The notes beneath the pieces are model-generated. The model was not told the origin of the DNA. It made no database searches and saw nothing but the letters and a program-made list of their open reading frames with translations. From Actinosynnema sp042752395 (lineage in GTDB: Bacteria > Actinomycetota > Actinomycetes > Mycobacteriales > Pseudonocardiaceae), in NCBI RefSeq assembly GCF_042752395.1, contig NZ_JBHYXZ010000012.1, forward strand, positions 1-64,000: 64,000 bases of DNA. Reading direction: 5' to 3'. Shown piece by piece: positions 7,485-15,600 of this stretch (position 1 is its first letter; each line of letters starts with the position of its first letter). The translations under genes and the position numbers were made by a program.

Positions 7485-8660
7485 TTAGCCGGAGGCGACC
7501 TGCCGGGAAGCGCTCTCAGGACTACCCGGGGCGGTGATCCCGGCGTCACCCGCGGCGATCGACACGCGCAGCAGCCCGTCCTCCCGCCGCACCGACGTCG
7601 GCAGCCCGGCGCGGGCCGCGGTGCGCAGCAGGCCGGTCTCGGAGGGCAGGCACCAGCCGACCAGCTCCCGCCGACCGGCGGCGCGCGCCGCGGCGGCCAG
7701 CTCGCCGAGCAGCGCCGTGCCGACGCCGCGCCCCTGCCACTCGTCCTCCACCAGCAACGACACCTCCGCGCTGTCCGGAGTGGACATCGGGATCAGCTGG
7801 CCGAGCGCGACCACCCGGTCCGCGCACTGGGCCACCACGGTGGTGCCGCGCGGCGGGCTGAGCAGCCGGTGCAGCCACCGCCGCGGCACCGTCCGCAGGC
7901 CCGAGTGGTAGCGGTGGAAGAGGGTGCCCATCGAGCACCGCGAGTGCAGCTCGGCGACCGCGCCCTCGTCGCCCGCGCGGCCCGGCCGCAGCACCAGCGC
8001 CATGCCGTCGTCGGTCAGCAGCGCCGTCGGGCGGGGCGTCGCCGCGCCGTGGGCCGACAGCAGGTCGAGCAACGCCTGCCCGCGCGCCAGCTCGACCTGC
8101 GTGAAGGGCGCCCAACCGCGCTTGGCGGTGTAGGACTGCGCCGCCTCCGGCGTCGCGGGCGAGGTCGCCTGGAAGTCGACCTCGCGGTGGTGGGGTTGTT
8201 CGTCGGAAGGGGGAGGGGAGGTGGGGGTGGTCGAGGCGGTCGGGGAATCCGGTGGGTCCAGGGGATTCGGGAAGTTCGGGGCAGTTGTCCGGGTTGGTTC
8301 GACGGAGTCGGCGGCGAGGACGATGCGCAGGGCTTCGGCGACGCGGTTGTGGTCGTGGAGGGCGAGGGCGGCGGCGCGCAGGGCGGCGGCCGGGGCGTCC
8401 ACCAGGTCGCGCACGTCGGCGGCGGTGATGCCGACGCAGCGGCCGCCCTCGGCGCGCACCGCGTCCACCAGGTCCGCGGGCAGCAGGCCGGGCGCGGCGC
8501 GCACCACCAGCTCGTCGATCACGCCGCCGGGCACCGGGATCACGGACAGGGCCAGCACGTTGCAGTCCTGGTCCGCGAGCCGGACGGTCACCCTGGCCAG
8601 GGTGCCGGGGCTGTCGTCCAGCTCGACCCGCAGCCGCCAGGTGTTCGGTGTGGTCTCCAT
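7485..8660 (-). CDS. ACT domain-GNAT acetyltransferase fusion
   Basis: 391 residues in two domains. Residues about 8-75 form an ACT domain (RVELDDSPGTLARVTVRLAD), a fold that normally binds an amino acid. A Pro/Ser/Thr-rich linker (about 120-160) leads to a C-terminal GNAT domain with the acetyl-CoA loop EDEWQGRGVGTALLGEL. By analogy with known ACT-GNAT proteins it may be an acetyltransferase controlled by an amino-acid ligand; the substrate is unknown. The linker DNA is unusually G-rich on the plus strand. It lies upstream of the repressor gene on the same strand with a 38-bp gap, and its C-terminal codons contain the operator-like site. Confidence 0.8.
   Translation of the reverse strand: METTPNTWRLRVELDDSPGTLARVTVRLADQDCNVLALSVIPVPGGVIDELVVRAAPGLLPADLVDAVRAEGGRCVGITAADVRDLVDAPAAALRAAALALHDHNRVAEALRIVLAADSVEPTRTTAPNFPNPLDPPDSPTASTTPTSPPPSDEQPHHREVDFQATSPATPEAAQSYTAKRGWAPFTQVELARGQALLDLLSAHGAATPRPTALLTDDGMALVLRPGRAGDEGAVAELHSRCSMGTLFHRYHSGLRTVPRRWLHRLLSPPRGTTVVAQCADRVVALGQLIPMSTPDSAEVSLLVEDEWQGRGVGTALLGELAAAARAAGRRELVGWCLPSETGLLRTAARAGLPTSVRREDGLLRVSIAAGDAGITAPGSPESASRQVASG
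7505..7518. promoter_or_regulatory. Degenerate CebR-like operator upstream of the repressor gene
   Basis: GGGAAGCGCTCTCA matches the operon operator TGAGAGCGCTCTCA at 11 of 14 positions, with one half-site intact. It lies 59 bp before the repressor start codon, inside the end of the ACT-GNAT gene. An autoregulatory site is a reasonable inference but unproven. Confidence 0.45.
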
Positions 8661-8736
8661 GGACCCAGGCTGCGGGACCGACGTTGCCGCGCGGGGACGA
8701 CGGCGTTTCGGCGACGTGAGGGATGCCGGGCGGCGG

Positions 8737-9123
8737 TCAGTCGCGGCAGTGCGGCGGCGGCAGCGGGTTGAGGGGGCTGCACGGCCAGTCGGTGTTGCGC
8801 GTGGCCGTCGTGGTGGTGGTCGTGGTGGTGGTGGGCTCGACCTGCGTCTCCGGCGGTGGCGGCGGCGCGGCCGGTGGCGGAGTCGTCGTGGTCGTCCGGA
8901 CCGCGGTGGTGGACTTCGGCGGCGACGACAGGGCCTCGGTGGTGGCCTGGCTCGGCGTCGTGGTGGAGCTGCTGCCGGTCGACGGCCGGCCGGTGATCCA
9001 GGTCGAGGCCGGGGGGTCCGCCTGCTGGTCGTCCTTCACACCGTCGAGGTAGACCCCGAGGAGGACACCGACCAAGGCCGACGCCGCCACGGCCAGGGCG
9101 CACGTGGCCCACAGCACCCGCAC
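8737..9123 (-). CDS. Small membrane-anchored Thr/Pro-rich protein
   Basis: 128 residues of unknown function. One N-terminal transmembrane segment (LWATCALAVAASALVGVLLG) is followed by a long Ser/Thr/Pro-rich tail containing runs of Thr (near residues 95-110), and a Cys pair close to the C-terminus (PCSPLNPLPPPHC). Topology suggests a membrane stalk or wall-spanning segment outside the cell. GTG 9123 is chosen because TAGGAGG lies 6 bases upstream; the longer frame from 9186 lacks a ribosome site. The repetitive GTGGTGGTC DNA reflects the Thr-rich tail. Confidence 0.6.
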   Translation of the reverse strand: MRVLWATCALAVAASALVGVLLGVYLDGVKDDQQADPPASTWITGRPSTGSSSTTTPSQATTEALSSPPKSTTAVRTTTTTPPPAAPPPPPETQVEPTTTTTTTTTATRNTDWPCSPLNPLPPPHCRD

Positions 9124-9195
9124 AGCAAGCCTCCTAACCGAACGTACTCGTGGCGCAACGCTGAGCGGCTGAACAGTACCGCCCATCGGCCGGTG

Positions 9196-10296
9196 CTAAC
9201 CGGCCCAGTGCACCTCGACCGGCTCGTCCATCCGGTCCACCTCGCTGAGCACGGCCTTCCGCACCGCTGCGGACAACGAGCGGAACGGCTCCAGGGTGAC
9301 GGTCAGCCGGCCGCCCTTGCGCTCGCGGGACCACACGCCGGCCATGAGCCCGTCCACCAGGAGTACCGGTGACAGCCATCCCTGCGGTCTGTACACCTGA
9401 TCGGGCGACCCACCATCGAGGAAGTGGGTCGCGTGCCGGGTCGCCGCGACGACGTACTGGTCGAACGCGGGCAGCAGCCGGACGGTCCGCACCGGCTCCG
9501 CCGCGCGCAGCCCCTCGACGTCCTCCGCCCGCGCCCAGCAGGCCGTGCCCTCCACGTCCAGCGGCTCGACCCGGTCGCCCAGCGCCTTGAGCACCCGACC
9601 GCCGTCGGCCGGGCTCACGCCCCACCAGCGGGCGAAGTCCTCCCGGGTCGCGGGGCCCTGCTGGGCCAGGAACCGCAGCGCGACCTCCTCGACCGCGCCC
9701 TCCGCCGGCGTCGGGTCGAAGCCCAGCCACGTGCGCGGGCTGGTGAACCGGACGAACTGCCCCTCGCCGGGGCCGAACACGAGCCTGCCCCGGAACGACG
9801 CGGGCTTGAGGTACGCGCCCCAGCTCTCGCGCAGCTTGTCCCCGAGGTCCGCGGACGTGCGCGCGGCGACCTCGTCGGCCAGCTCGGCGCGGGTGAGCAG
9901 GCGGTCGGTCAGCACCTCGCCGACCGCCTCGACCAGCGCGTCCAGCTCGTCGGCGGTGATGTGGAAGTTCCGCAACCAGACCGGCTTGAGGTAGTGCCTG
10001 TAGGTGGCGAACCCGGCCTGCCACAGCGGGTACTCGTCCGCGGGCAGCAGGTGCAGCGTGCCGCGCATCGACCAGGTCTTGACCAGCGTGCGGTCGGTCC
10101 ACAGGGCGCGTTCGACGGCGTCGTCGGCGAGTCCGTCGACGCGGGCGCGCAACGTCGCCCCGGCCGACGACATGAGCTGGGCGTGCAGCCCGCACAGCCG
10201 CGACACCACGTCCGCGGCCTCACCCGCCGGTCGGCGGGCGTCCAGGGCGTGCGCGCGGGTGCGCCAGGCCGCGACCTGCCGCCAGGTCACGCTCAT
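9196..10296 (-). CDS. Winged-helix DNA-binding protein, AlkZ-like DNA glycosylase family
   Basis: 366 residues of the HTH_42/YcaQ-AlkZ family, a tandem winged-helix fold that includes DNA glycosylases able to unhook interstrand crosslinks and bulky alkyl adducts. Family signatures are RMRGTLHLLP-type (here SMRGTLHLLPADEYPLW), and VLLVDGLMAGVWSRERKGG near the C-terminus. The QxQ catalytic position of AlkZ reads H38-A-Q40 (GLHAQLMSS), a variant I recall for some self-resistance members of the family. ATG 10296 overlaps the stop of the upstream membrane gene by 4 bases (ATGA), so the two are co-translated. Whether it is an active glycosylase is unknown. Confidence 0.75.
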   Translation of the reverse strand: MSVTWRQVAAWRTRAHALDARRPAGEAADVVSRLCGLHAQLMSSAGATLRARVDGLADDAVERALWTDRTLVKTWSMRGTLHLLPADEYPLWQAGFATYRHYLKPVWLRNFHITADELDALVEAVGEVLTDRLLTRAELADEVAARTSADLGDKLRESWGAYLKPASFRGRLVFGPGEGQFVRFTSPRTWLGFDPTPAEGAVEEVALRFLAQQGPATREDFARWWGVSPADGGRVLKALGDRVEPLDVEGTACWARAEDVEGLRAAEPVRTVRLLPAFDQYVVAATRHATHFLDGGSPDQVYRPQGWLSPVLLVDGLMAGVWSRERKGGRLTVTLEPFRSLSAAVRKAVLSEVDRMDEPVEVHWAG

Positions 10297-10688
10297 CGGC
10301 GCTCCTCGTCACTCCGCGCGGCGGCGGGTCCACGCGCGGGGGTCGGCGTGCCGAGCGCGCGGGCCAGCACCAGCCCGGCCCCGGCCAGCCCGGCCACCAG
10401 CACCGCGCCGGTCATGTGCCAGGTGGGTGCGTCACCCGTACAGGTGAACACGTCCGTGAACTTGTCCGAGGAGCAGGTCACGAACGGCACGGAGGCCAGC
10501 CCGGTGCTCGCCGCCGCGACCCCGCCGAGCAGCGCGGACCCGAACGTGCGCATCAGCGGGAACGCGGCGTTGGCCGCGCCGATCGCCGCGATGGCGAACA
10601 GCAGCGGCACCGGGTGCGGGAAGGGGCCGAAGGCGGCGCAGCCCACCATGAGCGCGCACACGATCGCCAACCCGGTCCGTTCGCCCAC
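10293..10688 (-). CDS. Small four-helix membrane protein
   Basis: 131 residues, unknown function. Four hydrophobic segments are visible: ERTGLAIVCALMVGCAAFG, VPLLFAIAAIGAANAAF, LLGGVAAASTGLASVPFV and MTGAVLVAGLAGAGLVLA. Two Cys (FVTCSS and FTCTG) fall in the loop before the last helix and could form a disulphide outside the membrane. The C-terminus is charged (ARSDEERR) and cytoplasmic by the positive-inside rule. Its stop overlaps the start of the AlkZ-like gene, so the two form an operon; the functional link is not evident. Confidence 0.65.
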   Translation of the reverse strand: MGERTGLAIVCALMVGCAAFGPFPHPVPLLFAIAAIGAANAAFPLMRTFGSALLGGVAAASTGLASVPFVTCSSDKFTDVFTCTGDAPTWHMTGAVLVAGLAGAGLVLARALGTPTPARGPAAARSDEERR

Positions 10689-10808
10689 GCGGCGACCCTA
10701 ACAACGCGGGCGCGGCGGACGTCAGAACTTCGTAATCGGGTTTCCCGCGCCGAGCCGCGCCCGGTTCGCCAGAGTTGTCCGTGACGGATCGACTTCGGAA
10801 GGCGTGCG

Positions 10809-11348
10809 ATGTCCAAGCGGGTGGTGGTGATCGGGGTGGCCGGCGTGCTGGTGGTCGCCCTGGTGGTGGGGCTGTACCTGTTCCAGCCGTGGCGGTTGTT
10901 CACCAACCGCACGGCCGACGAGGCGTTGTTGCTGCCGGCGACGACCGCGGCCACGACTTCGACCTCGGCGGCGGTCGAGGCGACGACCACGCCGCCGCCC
11001 GCCGGTCCGGTGGCGCTGGCCTCCGGGCCGTTCCGCTCGCTCTCGCACACCACGACCGGCACCGCGACGCTGGTCGAGCTGCCGGACGGCAAGCGCGCCG
11101 TGCAGTTCGAGTCGCTCGACACCAGCGACGGCCCGGACCTGCACGTGTACCTGTCCGGGCAGGCCGCCGGCTCGCCCGAGGAGGCGTTCGGCTCCGGTTT
11201 CACGAACCTGGGCGAACTGAAGGCGAATCGCGGCAACCAGGTCTACGAGGTGCCCGCCGGGGTCGACCTCACGGCCGTCCGCAGCGTCGTGATCTGGTGC
11301 CAACGGTTTTCCGAGGGCTTCGGAGTGGCGCCCCTGGAACAAGGCTGA
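10809..11348 (+). CDS. Membrane-anchored DM13-domain protein
   Basis: 179 residues. An N-terminal membrane anchor (VVVIGVAGVLVVALVVGLYLF) and a Thr/Ala-rich linker (about 45-65) precede a DM13 domain (about 70-178) with its characteristic segments DGPDLHVYLSG, LGELKANRGNQVYEVP and VIWCQRFSEGFGVAPL. The DM13 domain has been proposed to act in redox or electron-transfer reactions through its near-invariant Cys, seen here in VIWCQRF; that role is family-level inference. The protein should face outward from the membrane. ATG 10809 follows GGAAGG. Transcription diverges from the membrane/AlkZ pair. Confidence 0.85.
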   Translation: MSKRVVVIGVAGVLVVALVVGLYLFQPWRLFTNRTADEALLLPATTAATTSTSAAVEATTTPPPAGPVALASGPFRSLSHTTTGTATLVELPDGKRAVQFESLDTSDGPDLHVYLSGQAAGSPEEAFGSGFTNLGELKANRGNQVYEVPAGVDLTAVRSVVIWCQRFSEGFGVAPLEQG

Positions 11349-11372
11349 CACCGCGGCGAAACAAATCTCAAA

Positions 11373-11384
11373 TGGTCTGGGCCA
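11373..11384. promoter_or_regulatory. Degenerate DasR-like operator (dre)
   Basis: TGGTCTGGGCCA matches the DasR core TGGTCTAGACCA at 10 of 12 positions. It begins exactly 42 bp before the perfect core at 11415, four helical turns, so both would sit on one face of the DNA. Confidence 0.45.
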
Positions 11385-11404
11385 CGTATAGCCTTTTCGC
11401 CGTA

Positions 11405-11434
11405 TTGACGTATCTGGTCTAGACCACCTACCAT
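11405..11434 (+). promoter_or_regulatory. Sigma-70 promoter with embedded DasR operator
   Basis: TTGACG (11405-11410), an 18-base spacer and TACCAT (11429-11434) form a credible vegetative promoter. The spacer contains the perfect palindrome TGGTCTAGACCA (11415-11426), the core of the Streptomyces DasR element. DasR is a GntR repressor responding to glucosamine-6-phosphate. The first long gene downstream is the AraC-type regulator at 11597. Confidence 0.65.
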
Positions 11435-11471
11435 ATGGGCACCACAACGTCCCTCGTGGGTGGGCGGGCGG

Positions 11472-11597
11472 ATGCCCCATCGACGAGGAGCCGGCTCACT
11501 GGGGTGGGCCAACCGTTGGCGGCGGCGCGGCGCTTCCTCTCCCCGTTCCGCGCCGCCGCTCACGGCCTTTCGCCGGTGTGATGCACACTGTGAGTGA
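11472..11597 (+). CDS. Possible leader ORF overlapping the AraC-type regulator start
   Basis: A 41-codon frame from ATG 11472 ends in TGA at 11595-11597, sharing one base with the ATG of the next gene (TGATG). The product is Arg- and Ser-rich (starts MPHRRGAGSLGW) and resembles nothing I recognise. The overlap geometry would allow translational coupling, but no strong ribosome site precedes it (only a G-rich stretch). It may be chance in GC-rich DNA. Confidence 0.25.
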   Translation: MPHRRGAGSLGWANRWRRRGASSPRSAPPLTAFRRCDAHCE

Positions 11598-12589
11598 TGC
11601 TCACCAGGACCATCGCCATCCACTACGTCAACGCCGCGTTGCGCGGCGCCGTGCGGCGCGGTCACGACGTCGGCGCGCTGCTCGCGACGGCGGGGATCGG
11701 CGAGGCCCTGCTCGCCGACGAACGCGCCCGCGTCACGCCCGCCCAGTACAGCAGGCTCGTGCAGGCGTTGTGGGACGCGCTGGACGACGAGTTCATGGGC
11801 CTCGGGCCGCGGCCGAGCAAGCGCGGGACGTTCCCGACCATGTGCCTGCTGGCCGTGCACTGCGCGTCGCTGGAGGACGCGTTGCGGCGCGGCCTGTCGT
11901 TCTACGAGCTGTTCGACGTGCGGCCGACGATGACGCTGTGCGAGCAGGACGGGGTGGCCGTGTTCACGCTCTCGACGGAGGGCGTGGACGACCCGGACCG
12001 GTTCCTGGTCGAGTCGCTGCTGGTGCTGTGGCACCGGTTCTCGTCGTGGCTGATCGGCCGCCGGATCCCGTTGCGCGGGGTGGACCTGGCCTACCCGGAA
12101 CCGCCGCACGGCGCGGAATACCACCTCATCTTCGGCGCGCCGCTGCGGTTTTCCGCACCCGCGACCACGTTGCGGTTCGACGCGCGATTCCTGCGGATGC
12201 CGGTGGTGCAGGACGAGGCCGCGTTGCGGCGGTTCCTGCGCAATTCGCCGGCCGAACTGCTGTCCCGGCGCGATTACGGCGCGGACGCGTCGAGCCAGGT
12301 GCGGCGGATGCTCGGCGGCGGCGTCGTGGGCCTGGAGAACGTGGCCGCGCGGCTCGGCATGAGCGCGCCCACGTTGCGGCGCAAGCTCGCGGCTGAGGGC
12401 ACGTCGTTCCGCGAGGTGCGGGAGCAGTTGTTGCGCGACCAGGCGGTGGCGAGCCTGGTGCGCGGCGGCGAGTCGGTGGAGGAGCTGGCGCTGCGGCTGG
12501 GTTTCTCCGAGGCGAGCGCGTTCCACCGGGCGTTCAAGCGGTGGACGGGCGCGAGCCCCGGCACGTACCGGGGCGGCGCCGGGGGCTGA
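11597..12589 (+). CDS. AraC-family transcriptional regulator
   Basis: 330 residues. The N-terminal half (about 15-190) is of the Arabinose_bd type found in OruR/ArgR-like AraC regulators (TPAQYSRLVQALWDALDDEF). The C-terminal two-helix-turn-helix domain (about 225-328) shows AARLGMSAPTLRRKLAAEG and RLGFSEASAFHRAFKRW. ATG 11597 is preferred over the GTG one codon earlier. Upstream lie two DasR-like sites and a promoter, so it may be governed by amino-sugar status; its own targets and inducer are unknown. Short inverted repeats (GTGAG/CTCAC) straddle its start codon and could be an autoregulatory site. Confidence 0.85.
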   Translation: MLTRTIAIHYVNAALRGAVRRGHDVGALLATAGIGEALLADERARVTPAQYSRLVQALWDALDDEFMGLGPRPSKRGTFPTMCLLAVHCASLEDALRRGLSFYELFDVRPTMTLCEQDGVAVFTLSTEGVDDPDRFLVESLLVLWHRFSSWLIGRRIPLRGVDLAYPEPPHGAEYHLIFGAPLRFSAPATTLRFDARFLRMPVVQDEAALRRFLRNSPAELLSRRDYGADASSQVRRMLGGGVVGLENVAARLGMSAPTLRRKLAAEGTSFREVREQLLRDQAVASLVRGGESVEELALRLGFSEASAFHRAFKRWTGASPGTYRGGAGG

Positions 12590-12694
12590 CCCCGGCGGGC
12601 GGCGCAACTGCGGCCGAACGGCCGTGTCCGGCGAATCGTCAACACGGTGGACTTGCATCGCGTCAGTTACTCACCGAGCCCTGCGGGAGTGCCC

Positions 12695-15600
12695 GTGTTC
12701 CCACGCCCTCGCTCCGCCGCACCGGCCGCGGCGCTGGTCCTCGCCCTGGCGACGGCCGCGTCCGCGGCCCACGCCGACCCACCGCCCGCCTCGGCCCGCC
12801 TCGATCTCTCCACCCCCGCCGCGGGGGCCGCCCCGTCCGCCCACCTCACGGGGGCCGCCCCCACCGACGCCGGCCTGCCCGCTTCCGCGCGGGCCGCCTC
12901 CGCGTCGGCCGCCCCCTCACCGCCCCCTCCGCCGTCGTCCGTCGTCGACCTGCCCGGTGTCGCGGTCGCCCCTGCGCTCGACCCGGCCCGCCGCATCGAG
13001 ACCGCCCGCACCACCCGTCCCGTCGCGCCGGGCGTGTCGCTGAGTTCGTTCGACTGGTACGAGCCGGGCGGCGCGGGCGGGTGGATCCGCGGCGACGCGC
13101 TCACCGTGGACCTCACCGCCGGCACCGGGGTCGACTACCTGCACCCCGGTCACGTGACCGCCGCCGAACCGCTGTCCGCGCAGGCCGACCGCACCCGCGC
13201 GGTCGCCGCCGTCAACGGCGACTTCTTCGACATCAACAACTCCAACGCGCCCGAGGGCGTCGGCGTCCGCGACGGCCGCACGGTCAAGTCGCCCGCCCCC
13301 GGCCACCGCCGCGCGGTCGGCCTCGACGCGGCGGGCATCGGCCGGGTCATGGAGGTGTTCTTCGACGGCCGGGTCGTCCGCGAGGGCGGTGCCGTGCTGC
13401 GGCTGCACCAGCTCAACAGCGCCACCGTCGAGGCGGGCGGGATCGGCCTGTTCGACCCCGTCTGGGGCGGCTACAGCCGGGCGCGGGCGGTGCGGGGCGC
13501 GGACCGCGTGACCGAGGTCGTGCTGCGGTCGGGCGTGGTGGTCGAGCGGCGCGACCGGGCGGGCGACGACCCGATCCCGGCCGACGGCCAGGTGCTCGTC
13601 GGCCGCGAGGCGGGCGCGGACGCGCTGGCCGCGGTGGCGGTGGGGGAGCGGATCACCGTGGAGCACACCACGAAGGCGGGCGACGGCAGCGCCCTGCACG
13701 CCGCGATCGGCGGCAACCAGGTGCTGTTGGTCGACGGCGAGGTCGTCGCGCCCGACGACCCCCTGCACCCGCGCACGGCGGTCGGGTTCTCGGCCGACGG
13801 CCGGAAGATGTTCCTGCTCACCGTGGACGGCCGCCAGGGGGCGTACCTGCTCGGGCTGACCCTCAAGGACGTGGCCGCGATCCTGAAGGAGATGGGCGCG
13901 CACAACGCCCTCAACCTCGACGGCGGCGGCTCGTCCACCCTGGTGGCCCGCACGCCCGGCGCGGACTCGGTGGTCGTGGAGAACACCCCGTCCGACGGCG
14001 GCGAGCGGCCCGTGCCGAACGGGCTGGCGCTGTACGCGCCCGCCGGCAGCGGCACGTTGACCGGCTTCTGGGTGCGCACCGCGATGGACCCGCGGTCCGC
14101 GCCGGGGACGGACACCGTGCCGGGCGGCCACCCGGAGCGGGTGTTCCCCGGGCTGACCCGGCGGCTGGCCGCCGACGGGCACGACGAGACGTACGGCCCG
14201 GTGCGGGACGACGCGCCCCGGTGGCGCACGACCCGGACCGACGTGGGCCGGGTGGACCGGGACGGCGTGTTCCACGCGGTGCGGCCGGGGACGACGAAGG
14301 CCGTGGCGCACCGCGGGGGCGTGAGCGGCGAGGTGGAGCTGACCGTGCTGGGGGCGTTGGCCGGGCTCGCGGCGACCACGAACCGGCTGAGCCTGCCCGA
14401 CGTGGGCGGCACGTCCGCGTTCGGCGTGGTCGGCCGGGACGGCGACGGGTTCACCGCGCCGGTCGAGCCCGCGGACCTGGCGCTGGACTACGACCGGTCG
14501 GTGGTCGACGTCGCCCCCGGAGCGGACGGCGGGTTGCGCGTCACCGCCCTGCGGCCGGGTGCGACGACGGTCGTGGCCCGGGTCGGGGCGCACGTGGTGC
14601 GGGTCCCGGTGACCGTGGGGCTGGAGGAGCGGCTGCTCGCCGGGTTCGACGACGGCGCGGCGTGGACGTTCGGCTCGGCGCGGGGCTCCGGTTCGGTGAC
14701 GCCGGTCGCGGAGGGTCGCACCGGCGCGGGGCTGCGGATGTCGTACGACTTCTCGAAGTCCACCGGCACCCGCACCGCCTACGCCATCCCGCCGCGGCCC
14801 ATCGAGGTGCCGGGGCAGCCGCTCGCGCTCGGGGCGTGGGTCTACGGGCACGGTCGAGGCGAGTGGACGGCGTTCACCGTCACCGACTCGTCAGGGCTGA
14901 GCCGTTCGCTCTACGGGCCGTACATCACCTGGACCGGGTGGCGTTACCTGGAGGTGGCGGTGCCGTCCGGGCTCGCGTTCCCGTTGCGGGTGAACAGGTT
15001 CTACACGATCGAGACCAAGGCGGACCGGCAGTACACCGGTGAGGTGGTCGTGGACGACATCGTGGCCCAGGTGCCGCCCGCGGTGGACCTGCCGGTGGTG
15101 GCGGAGCCGGCGGACCGGTTCGTGGTGCAGGACGGCACGGTGGCCGACCGGCCGTGGCGGTTCGCCGTGATGTCCGACGCCCAGTTCGTGGCCCGGGACC
15201 CGGACGGCGCGCTGGTGCGCGCGGCGCGGCGGACGTTGCGCGAGATCAAGGCGCAGCGGCCCGACTTCGTGGTGGTGAACGGCGACTTCGTGGACGAGGC
15301 GTCGCCCGCGGACCTCGCGCTGGCGCGGCGGGTGCTGACCGAGGAGCTGGGCGACGAGCTGCCGTGGCACTACGTGCCGGGCAACCACGAGATCATGGGC
15401 CCGGGCACGATCGACAACTTCCGGCGCGAGTTCGGGGCGACCCACCGGGTCTTCGACCACAAGGGCACGCGGTTCGTGCTGCTGGACTCGTCCACGGGGA
15501 CGGTGCGCGGCGGCGGGTTCGACCAGGCGGTCATGCTGCGTGACGCGTTGCGCGACCACGGGGCCGTTCACTCGGTCGTCGTGGCGGAGCACCACCCGCC

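Noticed and set aside
12917..14851. Long minus-strand frame opposite the phosphodiester glycosidase gene
   Set aside because: Shadow frame caused by GC-rich third positions; no motif, no ribosome site.
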